64,000 nt of DNA from Archangiaceae bacterium (GTDB lineage: Bacteria; Myxococcota; Myxococcia; Myxococcales; Myxococcaceae): positions 1 to 64,000 of the forward strand of contig JAACJQ010000429.1 of the NCBI GenBank assembly GCA_016879935.1, written 5' to 3'. Below are positions 1-9,705 of the stretch, in pieces. A program made the translations under genes and the position numbers. The notes under the pieces are model-generated. The model was not told the origin of the DNA, did no database searches, and saw nothing but the letters and a program-made list of their open reading frames with translations. Position 1 is the first letter of the stretch. Each line of letters begins with the position of its first letter.

Positions 1-475
1 GCGAAGGCACCGACGGCACGGCCGGAACGGGTCTTGCGGCGGCAGATGGCGCGGCGACGGGCGGCGCAGCTGCGGGACGACCAGGCGCTCCGGGCGGTGG
101 TGGAACGCCGGGTGGGCGCGCGACTGGCGCTCCGGGTGGTGGTGGAACGCCGGGCGTGCGTGCGGCGGGCGCTCCCGGCGGCGCTGGAATGGAAGGCGCT
201 CCGGGCGGCGCGGGCACTCGTGGCGCGCCAGGAGGCGGCGGAACGACGCCCGCCGGAATGGGCATTGCGCGGGCAGGCGTGAGCTGTGTCGCTCCGGGCG
301 GAGCGGGCACGGCAGGGCGTGCCTGCGTGGGCGGTCTCGGCTGCGCCGGCGCGATGGCCGGGGCGACAGCAGGAGCGATCGCGGGTGCGACGGCAGGCGC
401 GATCGACGGAGGACGCATCGGTGCGACGGGAGGGATTCCCGGAGGCTTGCCGTTGGGATCGTCGGGTGGCGCCAT
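1..475 (-). CDS. Proline/alanine-rich protein, N-terminal part (runs off left edge)
   Basis: An open frame with no stop runs from an ATG at 475 to the window edge, so only the first 158 or so residues are visible. The product is strongly Pro/Ala/Gly-rich, with repeated PPPPGAP and APPGAP units and an IAPAVAPAIAPAVAP run, so it looks like a disordered linker. No catalytic domain is visible yet. It starts 11 bases after the stop of the Hsp70 gene on the same strand, so the two are probably co-transcribed and may be translationally coupled. That suggests a partner or client of the chaperone, which is inference. It has no stop inside the window, so it is easily missed. Confidence 0.6.
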   Translation of the reverse strand, partial: MAPPDDPNGKPPGIPPVAPMRPPSIAPAVAPAIAPAVAPAIAPAQPRPPTQARPAVPAPPGATQLTPARAMPIPAGVVPPPPGAPRVPAPPGAPSIPAPPGAPAARTPGVPPPPGAPVARPPGVPPPPGAPGRPAAAPPVAAPSAAARPVPAVPSVPS

Positions 476-486
476 CGTCGTTCAGC

Positions 487-2082
<1,596 letters not shown>

Positions 2083-2211
2083 GGCCGGAACACTACTCAA
2101 GAGCTGCCCGGTGCGTGAATTTGTTGAACCCTCGACTCATCGGGCAGGTGTGGGCGGATTGCGCCTGCCAGATTGTCAGTTCCAGACGTGCGGCCGAGAA
2201 TAGGAATGGTC

Positions 2212-3012
2212 ATGACGCGCTTGTTCGCCATCTCGACGTCCGATGCTTCGCTCATGTGCTGCGAGCTCTCGCGCGCCCAACAGCTCGTGAGCCTCGACGG
2301 TGAGGGGCTGATGCTGGGGCTGGGCGCGTACGACGACTCCCAGCTCATCCAGCGGCAGTACGGGGTCGGGGTCACACGCTCCGACATGTGGGAGCTGCCG
2401 AGCTCGGAGACGGCTCTGTACGCAGCGAGCGCGCCGCCCATTGGCAGGCCGATCGAAGAGAGCGGCCAGCCGTTTCGCATGCGGCAGTGGCTGTTCTCGA
2501 TGGCGGGCTCACTCGTGCACCCGCACACGCGCGAGCGGCTCGCCGAGCAGCTGCCCGACTTTCTCCAGCGCTCGCTGCGTGGGCCCGCGGTGGAAGAGGC
2601 GGTGTTCGCCACGTTCCTCGCCGAGCTGCGCAGCGTCGGCCGAACCGAAGACCCCGATCTCGAAGCGCCCATCGCTGCGCAGCTGCTGGCGCGCACGGCC
2701 CAACACGTCGAAGAGGCCGCGGGCCAGGCGCACAAGGCGTCGATCGCGATGGTGGCGACGAACGGGCGCATTCTGCTCGCCGCGACGCGTGGTGGGCACC
2801 CGCTGTCGTATCGGTTGCTGGAGGGTGATGGCGCGTGTGCACGCTGCGAGTTGACGGGGGACGAGAAGGCCGCGACGCCGCTCGTGCGTGATCACCGTCG
2901 CCGGCGCTCCATCATCTTTGCGACCGACCCCCTCAAGGCCGAAGGCTGGTTGCCGGTGCCCGAGTCGAAAGCGGTGGCGGTGGGCCGTGCGCTGCAGCTG
3001 CAGATCGTCTGA
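2212..3012 (+). CDS. Class II glutamine amidotransferase-like protein with Thr in place of the catalytic Cys
   Basis: The N-terminus MTRLFAISTSD resembles the MCRLFxx start of class II (Ntn-type) glutamine amidotransferases, and the LGLGAYDD and FRMRQWLFSMAGSL segments match the usual GxGxGYYDD and FxHNGxL regions. The residue after the initiator Met, normally the nucleophilic Cys, is Thr, and the HNG motif reads MAG. It may therefore use Thr as an Ntn nucleophile or be inactive. The ATG at 2212 was chosen because it gives the family-like N-terminus and has a purine-rich AGGAA just upstream; in-frame starts at 2206 and 2173 exist. It is divergent from the Hsp70 gene and convergent with the CPBP protease, the two stop codons sharing TGATCA. 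The family assignment rests on pattern likeness only. Confidence 0.6.
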   Translation: MTRLFAISTSDASLMCCELSRAQQLVSLDGEGLMLGLGAYDDSQLIQRQYGVGVTRSDMWELPSSETALYAASAPPIGRPIEESGQPFRMRQWLFSMAGSLVHPHTRERLAEQLPDFLQRSLRGPAVEEAVFATFLAELRSVGRTEDPDLEAPIAAQLLARTAQHVEEAAGQAHKASIAMVATNGRILLAATRGGHPLSYRLLEGDGACARCELTGDEKAATPLVRDHRRRRSIIFATDPLKAEGWLPVPESKAVAVGRALQLQIV

Positions 3013-3738
3013 TCAGCGGTTGAAGAAGCTCGCGTCGAGCACCTGGACGAGGAGGTTCGACGCGGCGTGAAAGAGCGCGGCGCCCACGACCGAGCCAGAT
3101 CGCTCCCGCATCCACGCGAAGATCAGCGCAGGGAAGAACACCGCCAGGCGCCACACCTCGAAGATCGCCAGGTGCCCGAGCGCGAAGAGCAGGGCCGTCA
3201 GCCAGAAGGCGGGCCCGAGCCTGGCGCCGAAGAAGAGCCGGCCCTTCGGCCACGCGTCGCGCAGACGGGTCTGCAGGTAGCCGCGATAGAAGAACTCCTC
3301 GGGGAGGGCGACGACGAACGTCTGATCGATCACCCACTCGAGGAAACGATCGGGCAGCCGCGGCGCGAAGTGCGGCGTGCCCACGTAGGGCGTGACGATC
3401 TGCACGAGCTGTCCGGGCAGGTTCGGCAGCAGGAAGATGAAGGCGAGGTAGCCCGCGATGAAGAGCGGAAAGACGACGGCGCTCACCGAGAGGAACTGGA
3501 GCACGTCGGCTTTGAGTCGCCGGGTCGAGAGGCCGAAGTCGCGGTAGTCCTCTCCGCGCACGCTCATGGCGAGCACGGGCAGGTAGAGGAAGCCCACCGT
3601 CGCCACCAGCTTCGCGGCGGGCCGGTAGATGAGCCACGCGATCAGAATGCCGCTGAAGCCGAGCGCCCAGACGACGAGCGCCTCACGAACGGCGGAGCGG
3701 GTGAGCCACCGCTGCGTCAGGCCGACAGTCGCTTCCAC
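3013..3738 (-). CDS. CPBP family glutamic-type intramembrane protease (possible myxosortase)
   Basis: Polytopic membrane protein of about 241 residues with at least five hydrophobic segments. It carries the full CPBP (Abi/Rce1-like) active-site set: EEFFYR (EExxxR), FALGH (FxxxH) and HAASN (HxxxN). Such proteases cut within or next to membrane helices. In myxobacteria some CPBP proteases have been proposed as 'myxosortases' that process MYXO-CTERM tails; two such substrates lie in this window, but the link is inference. The long upstream extension seen in the full open frame is shadow of the FHA gene. I chose the GTG at 3738 (GAGGG upstream, short overlap with the FHA stop); a CTG at 3720 inside a CTGA overlap is the alternative. 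It is last in a kinase-FHA-protease unit. Confidence 0.8.
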   Translation of the reverse strand: MEATVGLTQRWLTRSAVREALVVWALGFSGILIAWLIYRPAAKLVATVGFLYLPVLAMSVRGEDYRDFGLSTRRLKADVLQFLSVSAVVFPLFIAGYLAFIFLLPNLPGQLVQIVTPYVGTPHFAPRLPDRFLEWVIDQTFVVALPEEFFYRGYLQTRLRDAWPKGRLFFGARLGPAFWLTALLFALGHLAIFEVWRLAVFFPALIFAWMRERSGSVVGAALFHAASNLLVQVLDASFFNR

Positions 3739-4193
3739 ATGCCCTCGGCCGTCTGGAAGGTGAGGGTGACCTGGCCTGCCTTGATCACCGAGCCGTTGCG
3801 CAGCGGCATGCGCTCTCCGACCTTCAACGTCAGGCCCTCGACGGTGGTGCCGTTCGTCGAGCCGAGATCCTCCACCGTCCACCGGCCGTCGCTGAGCCGG
3901 GCGAGCGAGAGGTGGTGGCCCGACAGGGTGCCGTCGTTGAGGGAGATGTCGGCGTCGGGCGCCCGGCCGACGGTCGTCGAGACCTGCATCGGCAGCGCGA
4001 TGACGAGGGCTTCGGCGCCTTTCGGTGCGAGGCTCGCAGCGTCTTTCACGGCTTCGAGCACGAGGGTCTGCGCGCGAGGCGCCTTCCAGTTGCCGGCCTC
4101 CCAGACGAGCCAGTCGCCGGGGTGCTGTTTGGTGACGGCATCACGGCCGCCCGAGGCGATCTTCTTGAGCGCCGAGAGCAGCCAGCTCTTCAT
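3717..4193 (-). CDS. FHA domain protein
   Basis: 158 residues. The C-terminal two thirds is a canonical forkhead-associated domain that binds phosphothreonine peptides: VGRAPDADISL (Gly76-Arg77), LSGHHLSL (Ser91, His93-His94) and DLGSTNGT (Asn114). The first 65 residues are a short amphipathic N-terminus with no clear domain. Its ATG overlaps the stop of the Ser/Thr kinase gene by four bases (ATGA), so the two are translationally coupled, and the natural reading is that it recognises targets phosphorylated by that kinase, or the kinase itself. The protease gene overlaps its 3' end, suggesting that the three products act in one envelope signalling pathway, which is inference. Confidence 0.92.
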   Translation of the reverse strand: MKSWLLSALKKIASGGRDAVTKQHPGDWLVWEAGNWKAPRAQTLVLEAVKDAASLAPKGAEALVIALPMQVSTTVGRAPDADISLNDGTLSGHHLSLARLSDGRWTVEDLGSTNGTTVEGLTLKVGERMPLRNGSVIKAGQVTLTFQTAEGMWKRLSA

Positions 4194-6031
4194 GTCGGCA
4201 TGCCCTCGCGCAGGCGTTTGAGCAGCTGAATGCGGCGCTGGTGGTACGTGAGGTTGAGCGGGTCGTGCTGGAGCGCCGCCTCGACGGCATCGAGCGCTTC
4301 ACGGAGCTGACCCTTCGTCTCGTAGGCCTTCGACGCGAGCAGCTTCACGTGTGCTCCGCCGGCGGCGTTGGGGTTGGCGGCGAGGTGATTGGTGCGCAGG
4401 CGCTCGAGGTCGAGCACGGTGAGGCCGGCCTGGAGGCAGCGCATGACGCCGCGGAAGTTGCCGCGGTTGGCGTCGAACTCGGCGCGGTGCAGCGGGTTGC
4501 CCAGCACGTCGGCGGCGGACTTCACGCGGGCAATGGAGGCGTCGAGCTGCGAGCGCTGCTTGGCCGAGATGCTGCGCGTGCCGACACGCTCGAGCTCGTG
4601 AATGGCCTCGCGCGCGCGGGTGCGAATCTCGGCCGACTCCGCGTCGGTGGCGACGCCGACGAGCACGTAGTGATCGCCGTTGATGCGCTGGCGAAACTTC
4701 TCGAGCACCTTCTCGGCTTCGGCGTCGTCGCTGGCCGAGAGCTGCGCGGCGGGAATCTGGCTGACGGGCAGGCCCTGAATCAGGCGGGTCACGGTCTCGC
4801 GCACGGCAGGCGTGAGATCGACGAACTGCACGCCGAAGCCGCCCGACATGCCCCACGCGCGGGCCTGCTCGCTGGCGACGTGACGAACGACTTCGCCCAG
4901 CAGCATGCCGCCGCCCTCGCTGAGGGTGATCTTCACCTTCGAGAACAGCGCCGGGAGCGCCGCATCGCTCGCGAGGAACATGCCGCCGCGCGAGATGTCG
5001 GTGCACTGCAGCGTGCCGAGCGACTTGCCGTCGAGCGTCGAGACCTCGGCCGAGAACTTCGCGACGAAGCGGGGCTGAACGGGCGCGGTGGCGGGAGCCG
5101 GGGCGGGCGCTCCGGGTGACGGCATGGGCGGGAGCGGCGCAGGCTTCGGCACGGCGACGCGCGCGGGCGCCGTCTCGACCCACTGGAGCACGTCTTCGAG
5201 CGCCTTGCCGAAGGCGGCGGCGGTCTGAAAGCGCTCGCCGGGGTCCTTCGCCATCGCCTTCATGATCGCTTCGCTCAGCGGGGCGGGCACGCCGGGCACC
5301 ACCTCGTGCGGCGGTTTGGGCATCTGGGTGCGGTGCGCGACGAGCAGATCGGTGAGGCCGCGTTGCGGGAACGGGAGCCGCGCGGTCGCCATGAGCCACG
5401 CGATGCAGCCGAGGCCGTAGATGTCGGCGCGGCCGTCGACGGGCTGGCTGTTGGCCTGCTCGGGCGACATGAACTCGGGTGTGCCGACGATGAGGCCAGC
5501 GGCGGTGTGCTGATCGGCGCGCTCGGTGTCGAGCAGCTTCGCGAGGCCGAAGTCGAGCACCTTGACGAAGTTCTCCTGCTTGCCGCGCCGCATGAGGAAG
5601 ATGTTCTCGGGCTTCAGATCGCGGTGAACGATGCCGGCGGTGTGCGCGGCCTGAAGCGCGTCGCAGACCTGCAGCAGAATCGGAATGCTGACGTTCGCGG
5701 GAACCGGCGCGGTGAGGAGGTAGTTGAGGGGCTTGCCCTCGAGGTACTCCATCACGAGGTAGTACCGATGCGGCGGCACCACGTTCATGTCGAAGATGTT
5801 GACGATGTTCTCGTGGCCGATGAGGTTGACCGCGCGCGCCTCGGCGTAGAAGCGGGCGACGAGGTTCTCGTCGGTGGCCAGGCGCTCCATCAGCACCTTG
5901 ATCGCGACGCGGCTGCCGATGACGGCGTGCTCTCCGAGATAGACAGTCCCCATGCCGCCGCGGCCGATGACTTTTGTGATGCGGAAGGAACCGATCGTCT
6001 GACCGACCAGGTTCTCGGTGGCGGCGGCCAT
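4190..6031 (-). CDS. Ser/Thr protein kinase with PilZ domain and degenerate J-like C-terminal region
   Basis: 613 residues. The Hanks-type kinase spans about 15-280: GRGGMGTVYLG loop, Lys45 in VAIK, HRDLKPEN with Asp138, DFG at 160-162 and GTPEFMSPEQ. A Pro/Ala linker follows (about 285-320), then a PilZ domain at about 321-420 with DISRGGMFL matching D/NxSxxG. The RxxxR motif is only RFVAK, so c-di-GMP binding is uncertain. Residues about 435-535 resemble a DnaJ domain (DHYVLVGVATDAESAEIR, then HRAEFDANRG) but lack HPD, and the end looks TPR-like. There is no transmembrane segment, so it is probably cytoplasmic. It is first in the kinase-FHA-CPBP unit. The kinase assignment is firm; the C-terminal reading is tentative. 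Confidence 0.93.
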   Translation of the reverse strand: MAAATENLVGQTIGSFRITKVIGRGGMGTVYLGEHAVIGSRVAIKVLMERLATDENLVARFYAEARAVNLIGHENIVNIFDMNVVPPHRYYLVMEYLEGKPLNYLLTAPVPANVSIPILLQVCDALQAAHTAGIVHRDLKPENIFLMRRGKQENFVKVLDFGLAKLLDTERADQHTAAGLIVGTPEFMSPEQANSQPVDGRADIYGLGCIAWLMATARLPFPQRGLTDLLVAHRTQMPKPPHEVVPGVPAPLSEAIMKAMAKDPGERFQTAAAFGKALEDVLQWVETAPARVAVPKPAPLPPMPSPGAPAPAPATAPVQPRFVAKFSAEVSTLDGKSLGTLQCTDISRGGMFLASDAALPALFSKVKITLSEGGGMLLGEVVRHVASEQARAWGMSGGFGVQFVDLTPAVRETVTRLIQGLPVSQIPAAQLSASDDAEAEKVLEKFRQRINGDHYVLVGVATDAESAEIRTRAREAIHELERVGTRSISAKQRSQLDASIARVKSAADVLGNPLHRAEFDANRGNFRGVMRCLQAGLTVLDLERLRTNHLAANPNAAGGAHVKLLASKAYETKGQLREALDAVEAALQHDPLNLTYHQRRIQLLKRLREGMPT

Positions 6032-6077
6032 GTGTCGTCTTCGACTGTACCCTTCGGTCTCTGGCGGTGGGCTTTTT

Positions 6078-7871
6078 TCAGTTGCGGCGGATTGCCTTCA
6101 GGAAGCCCTTCACGTCGCGGGTGTTGACGACGTCTCCGACTCGCGCCCAGCCTTTTCTGGCTGACGCGAGCGCGAAGGGCAGGTGCACCGTGAGCTCGTT
6201 CGTCGAGTGCGCGTCGGTGCTGATCGACAGCTTGAGGCCGCGCTCCAGCGCCTTGCGCACGTGCTCTGGCGACAGGTCCATTCGTTCGGGGCAGCCGTTC
6301 ACCTCGATGGTGATGCCCTTCTTCGCGGCCTTGTCGAGGATCTCCTCCATGCGCATCGGCGCGGGCTCGCGTTTGTTGATGAGGCGCCCCGTCGGGTGCC
6401 CCCAGATGTGCAGGTGTGGGTTGTCGAAGGCCTTGAGCACGCGCTTCGTCATCTGATCTTCGTCCTGGCTGTAGCGCTGGTGAATGGAGCCGATCACCAC
6501 GTCGAGCTTCTCGAGCACGGAGTCGGGGTAGTCGAGGCTGCCGTCTTCGAGAATGTCGCTCTCGATGCCCTTGAGCAGGCGAATGCCCTTCACGACTTCG
6601 TTGACACGATCGATCTCGTCCCACTGCTGCTTGAGCTTCTCGATGCTGAGGCCGCCGGCGTAGCCCGAGGTCTGCGAGTGCTCGGTCACCGTGTAGTAGG
6701 TGAGGCCGAGCGCCTTCGCAGCGCGCGCCATCTCTTCGAGCGAGTTGATGCCGTCGCTCCACGTGGTGTGGGCGTGCACGTTGCCGACGATGTCTTTGCG
6801 GCTGATCAGATCTTCCGGCAGTTCATGAGCGAGCGCGGCCTCGATCTCGCCCCAATCTTCGCGGAGCTCGGGCGGAACGAACTGCATGCCGAGCAGCGCG
6901 TAGAGATCGGCCTCGTCACGAATGGGCAGCTTCGCTTCGGCGCTCTCGTGTTTCGCCACGCCGGCCTTCGCGGCGGCGTTCTCACCTTCCTTCATGCGGA
7001 AGACGCCCCACTCGCTGATGGTGAGCCCCTTCTCGAGGGCAAGGCCGCGCAGCTTGATGTGGTGGCCCTTGCTGCCGGTGAAGTGATGGAGCGCCGAGGC
7101 GAAGTCTTCGTCGGGGAGCACGCGAAGATCGACCTGCAGGTCGGTGTCCTTCAGGCGCACGGAGGACTTCGACTCGCCCGCGCCGATGAGCTCGGCCACG
7201 AGGGGGAACTTGTGGAAGTGCGCGAAGACGGGCTGCGCGTCGGGCGCCGAGGCGATGATGTCGACGTCGGCGACGGTCTCTTTCTGGCGTCGCACCGAGC
7301 CGCCGAGGCTGGCGCGCTTCACGCCAGGCGCCTGCTTGATCCACTCCAGCAGCGCGTCGGCCTGCGGGAGCACGTCACCGAGGCGCTTCCGCCCACCAGT
7401 CGATGCCGCGCGCTTCGCCACCTGCAGGCCGTTGATGAGCTTCTCTTCGGTCTTCTGGCCGAAGCCCTTCAGCGTGCGAACGCGCTGCTCCTGACAGGCC
7501 TTCTCGAGCTCTTCGATGCTCCCGACGCCGAGCTGTTCGAACAGCGCGCGGGCCTTCTTGGGGCCGAGGTCGGGCACGGTCATCAGCTCGAGGATCTTCG
7601 GGGGAAACTTCGCGCGGATCTCTTCGAGCGCCGTCATCTTCCCCGTCGTCGCGAGCTCTTCGATCTTCTTCGCGATGCTCTCGCCGATGCCGGGGAGCGA
7701 GGTGAGCGCCTTCTTCTCGATGATGGCGCCGAGGTCGTCGGTCAGGCCGGCGATGCGCTCGGCGGCGATGTCGTAGGCGCGCACCTTGAAGGCGTTTTCG
7801 CCGTTGAGCTGCAGATAGGCGCCGAGGTCGCGCAGGGCCTTCACCACCGCCGTCTTGTCCACGTTCGACAT
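6078..7871 (-). CDS. polX: DNA polymerase/3'-5' exonuclease PolX
   Basis: Bacterial family X polymerase of about 597 residues, a gap-filling repair enzyme. Numbering from the GTG/ATG four codons upstream, helix-hairpin-helix segments lie at about 60-75 (LPGIGESIAKKI) and 104-112. The nucleotidyltransferase core has GGSVRRQKETVADVDII with Asp206 and Asp208, and the third carboxylate Asp252 in DLQVDLRV. The C-terminal PHP domain (about 365-597) has NVHAHTTWSDG, TEHS, GHP and STDAH metal ligands, so 3'-5' exonuclease or phosphatase activity is expected. I chose the ATG at 7871 (MSNVDKTAVV); an ATG at 7883 adds four residues. It is divergent from the Rieske gene, with only 63 bases between. Confidence 0.96.
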   Translation of the reverse strand: MSNVDKTAVVKALRDLGAYLQLNGENAFKVRAYDIAAERIAGLTDDLGAIIEKKALTSLPGIGESIAKKIEELATTGKMTALEEIRAKFPPKILELMTVPDLGPKKARALFEQLGVGSIEELEKACQEQRVRTLKGFGQKTEEKLINGLQVAKRAASTGGRKRLGDVLPQADALLEWIKQAPGVKRASLGGSVRRQKETVADVDIIASAPDAQPVFAHFHKFPLVAELIGAGESKSSVRLKDTDLQVDLRVLPDEDFASALHHFTGSKGHHIKLRGLALEKGLTISEWGVFRMKEGENAAAKAGVAKHESAEAKLPIRDEADLYALLGMQFVPPELREDWGEIEAALAHELPEDLISRKDIVGNVHAHTTWSDGINSLEEMARAAKALGLTYYTVTEHSQTSGYAGGLSIEKLKQQWDEIDRVNEVVKGIRLLKGIESDILEDGSLDYPDSVLEKLDVVIGSIHQRYSQDEDQMTKRVLKAFDNPHLHIWGHPTGRLINKREPAPMRMEEILDKAAKKGITIEVNGCPERMDLSPEHVRKALERGLKLSISTDAHSTNELTVHLPFALASARKGWARVGDVVNTRDVKGFLKAIRRN

Positions 7872-7934
7872 GCGGCCCACCATAACAACGAGGAGCAGAC
7901 GAACCGCGTGGAACGTGGCTATGAGGCGCGCGCC

Positions 7935-8261
7935 ATGAGCGACTCACGAATCACGCTGGGGCCGGCCGACCTGCAGGAAGGGGAGCTGCGCGGCTACGCG
8001 GTGGGCAAGCGCAACGTGCTGGTGGCCTGCGTGAACGGGCGGCTCAAGGCGCTCGACGACTGGTGTAACCACGGCGGGTGTCTCTTGTCTGGTGGGCGCG
8101 TCGAGAAGAACCTGGTCGTGTGCCCCTGCCACGAGGTCGGCTTCGATCTCGACACGGGGAAGAACGAGACGTCTCCCGGCATCTGTGACGATCAACCCGC
8201 GTTCAAGACCGAGGTCGAAGACGGTCAGGTCGTGGTCATCGGCTTCAACCCGAACCCCTGA
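7935..8261 (+). CDS. Rieske (2Fe-2S) protein, small soluble ferredoxin type
   Basis: 108 residues, a single Rieske domain. The cluster ligands are clear: CNH (Cys44, His46) and CPCH (Cys63, His66), inside CNHGGCLLSGG and CPCHEVGFDLDTG. There is no signal peptide or membrane anchor, which fits the cytoplasmic ferredoxin or NirD/BphF-like type and not the cytochrome bc1 subunit. It transfers electrons to an unidentified partner; no oxygenase or reductase is adjacent. The ATG at 7935 was chosen because longer in-frame starts lie inside the divergent polX gene. A molybdenum-cofactor-type gene follows 10 bases later, suggesting one transcript. Confidence 0.9.
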   Translation: MSDSRITLGPADLQEGELRGYAVGKRNVLVACVNGRLKALDDWCNHGGCLLSGGRVEKNLVVCPCHEVGFDLDTGKNETSPGICDDQPAFKTEVEDGQVVVIGFNPNP

Positions 8262-8271
8262 AGGAACGCTC

Positions 8272-8820
8272 ATGGCGCACGAAGGTCACGACCACGATCA
8301 CGATCATCACCACCATCATCACGACTCCGTGCACGAGCACCGGCACGCGGCGGCGACGGTGAGTGCGTGGGTGATCACCTGCAGCGACACGCGCAACGGC
8401 GCGACCGACGAAGGCGGGCCGGCGATTCGGCATGCGCTGGAGCACGAGGGCCACACGGTCGTCGGCAGCTCGCTCGTGCGCGACACGGCGCAGGAGATTC
8501 GGCACGCGATGGATCAGGCGAAGGCCTCGGGCGTGCGGGCGATCATCCTCACCGGGGGCACGGGGTTGTCGTCGCGAGACGTGACGGTCGAGACGGTGAC
8601 GTCGCTCTTCCAGCGCACCATCGACGGCTTCGGAGAGCTCTTCCGCATGCTCTCGTTCCAGCAGATCGGCTCCGCGGCGATGGCGACGCGGGCAATCGCG
8701 GGCGTGTGGGACGGCGTGGTGGTGTTCGCGCTGCCCGGGTCTCCCGCGGGCGTGAAGCTGGCGATGGAGAAGCTGATCGCTCCCGAGCTCGGTCACCTCG
8801 TTCGTGAAGTCTCGCGCTGA
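8272..8820 (+). CDS. MogA/MoaB family molybdenum cofactor protein with His-rich N-terminus
   Basis: 182 residues. From about residue 28 this is a molybdopterin-binding MogA/MoaB fold: WVITCSDTRNGATDEGG, IILTGGTGLSSRDVT and LPGSPAGVKLAMEKL. Family members adenylate molybdopterin before molybdenum insertion. The first 25 residues are unusual: thirteen histidines mixed with Asp/Glu, including six in a row at 12-17. This looks like a metal-binding tail, comparable to those on nickel or zinc chaperones. Translation starts at the ATG at 8272 with AAGGAA five bases upstream. It lies between the Rieske gene and the TIGR02757 gene, probably as one operon. The function of the tail is inference. Confidence 0.9.
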   Translation: MAHEGHDHDHDHHHHHHDSVHEHRHAAATVSAWVITCSDTRNGATDEGGPAIRHALEHEGHTVVGSSLVRDTAQEIRHAMDQAKASGVRAIILTGGTGLSSRDVTVETVTSLFQRTIDGFGELFRMLSFQQIGSAAMATRAIAGVWDGVVVFALPGSPAGVKLAMEKLIAPELGHLVREVSR

Positions 8821-8823
8821 CCC

Positions 8824-9705
8824 GTGCTGTCGAAGGCGCGCGCCACCCGGCTGAAACCGCTGCTCGATGCGCTGACCGATCCACGGCCGTGGGCCGATCG
8901 TGTTCGGGCCGATCCCGTCGAGTTCCCGCACCGGTACGAAGACCCTCGCGACATCGAGGTGGTGGCGTTGTTGTCGGCGTCGCTCGCGTACGGGCGCGCC
9001 GATCTCTTCAAGCCGAAGATTCAGTCGATCCTCGACGAGCTGGGGAAGCGGCCGGCGAAGCGCGTCGCGTCGCTGCGCGTGAACGAGCTCAATCCGATGC
9101 TCGAAGGGTTCGTGTACCGGTTCAACCTGCCGGCCGATCTCGGCGTGTTGTTGATGGGCATGGGCGCGTGCCTCGAGCGGTACGGCTCGCTGGAGGACGT
9201 CTTTCTCTCGGCGCGGCAGCAGAGCGGGCATCGCGAGGCGTTGTCGACGTTCGCGCGAACGGTGCGAGACGCAGCGCCGCGCAAGGAGATCGTGCGGGCG
9301 CTGGGCAACGTTCGCGGGCTCCATCACCTGCTGCCGACGGGCAGTGGAGCGGCGAAGCGGCTGTCGCTCTACCTGCGGTGGATGGTGCGCGGCCCCGACG
9401 CGATCGACTTCGGCATCTGGACGCGCGTGAAGCCGTCGGAGCTCGTCATTCCGCTCGACACGCACATCGCGCGGCTGTCGACGTGGCTCGGGCTGACGTC
9501 TCGGCAGACGCAGGGCTGGCCGATGGCGCTGGAGATCACCGAGTCGTTGCGGCAGCTCGATGGCGCCGACCCCGTTCGGTACGACTTCGGGCTCTGTCAC
9601 TTCGGCATGAGCGGCGCGTGCCCCGTGCACCCCGTGAAAGAGAACTGTCTGAAGTGCCCGATGCGTGACGAATGCCGCATCGGCAAGAAGGCTCAGAAGC
9701 CCTGA
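8824..9705 (+). CDS. TIGR02757 family protein (HhH-GPD/Fe-S-like)
   Basis: 293 residues starting at a GTG three bases after the previous stop. It matches the pattern of the uncharacterised TIGR02757 family (EDPRDIEVVALLSASLAYGR near the start). The second half looks like an endonuclease III type glycosylase: LPTGSGAAKRLSLYLRW in the hairpin position, PLDTHIARLSTWLGL in the place of the VDTHVxRV catalytic-Asp motif, and four cysteines C-x8-C-x2-C-x5-C at the end, close to the Nth cluster spacing C-x6-C-x2-C-x5-C. A role in base repair or nucleic-acid binding is inferred. Its 3' end overlaps the convergent FG-GAP gene by 13 bases. Confidence 0.85.
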   Translation: MLSKARATRLKPLLDALTDPRPWADRVRADPVEFPHRYEDPRDIEVVALLSASLAYGRADLFKPKIQSILDELGKRPAKRVASLRVNELNPMLEGFVYRFNLPADLGVLLMGMGACLERYGSLEDVFLSARQQSGHREALSTFARTVRDAAPRKEIVRALGNVRGLHHLLPTGSGAAKRLSLYLRWMVRGPDAIDFGIWTRVKPSELVIPLDTHIARLSTWLGLTSRQTQGWPMALEITESLRQLDGADPVRYDFGLCHFGMSGACPVHPVKENCLKCPMRDECRIGKKAQKP

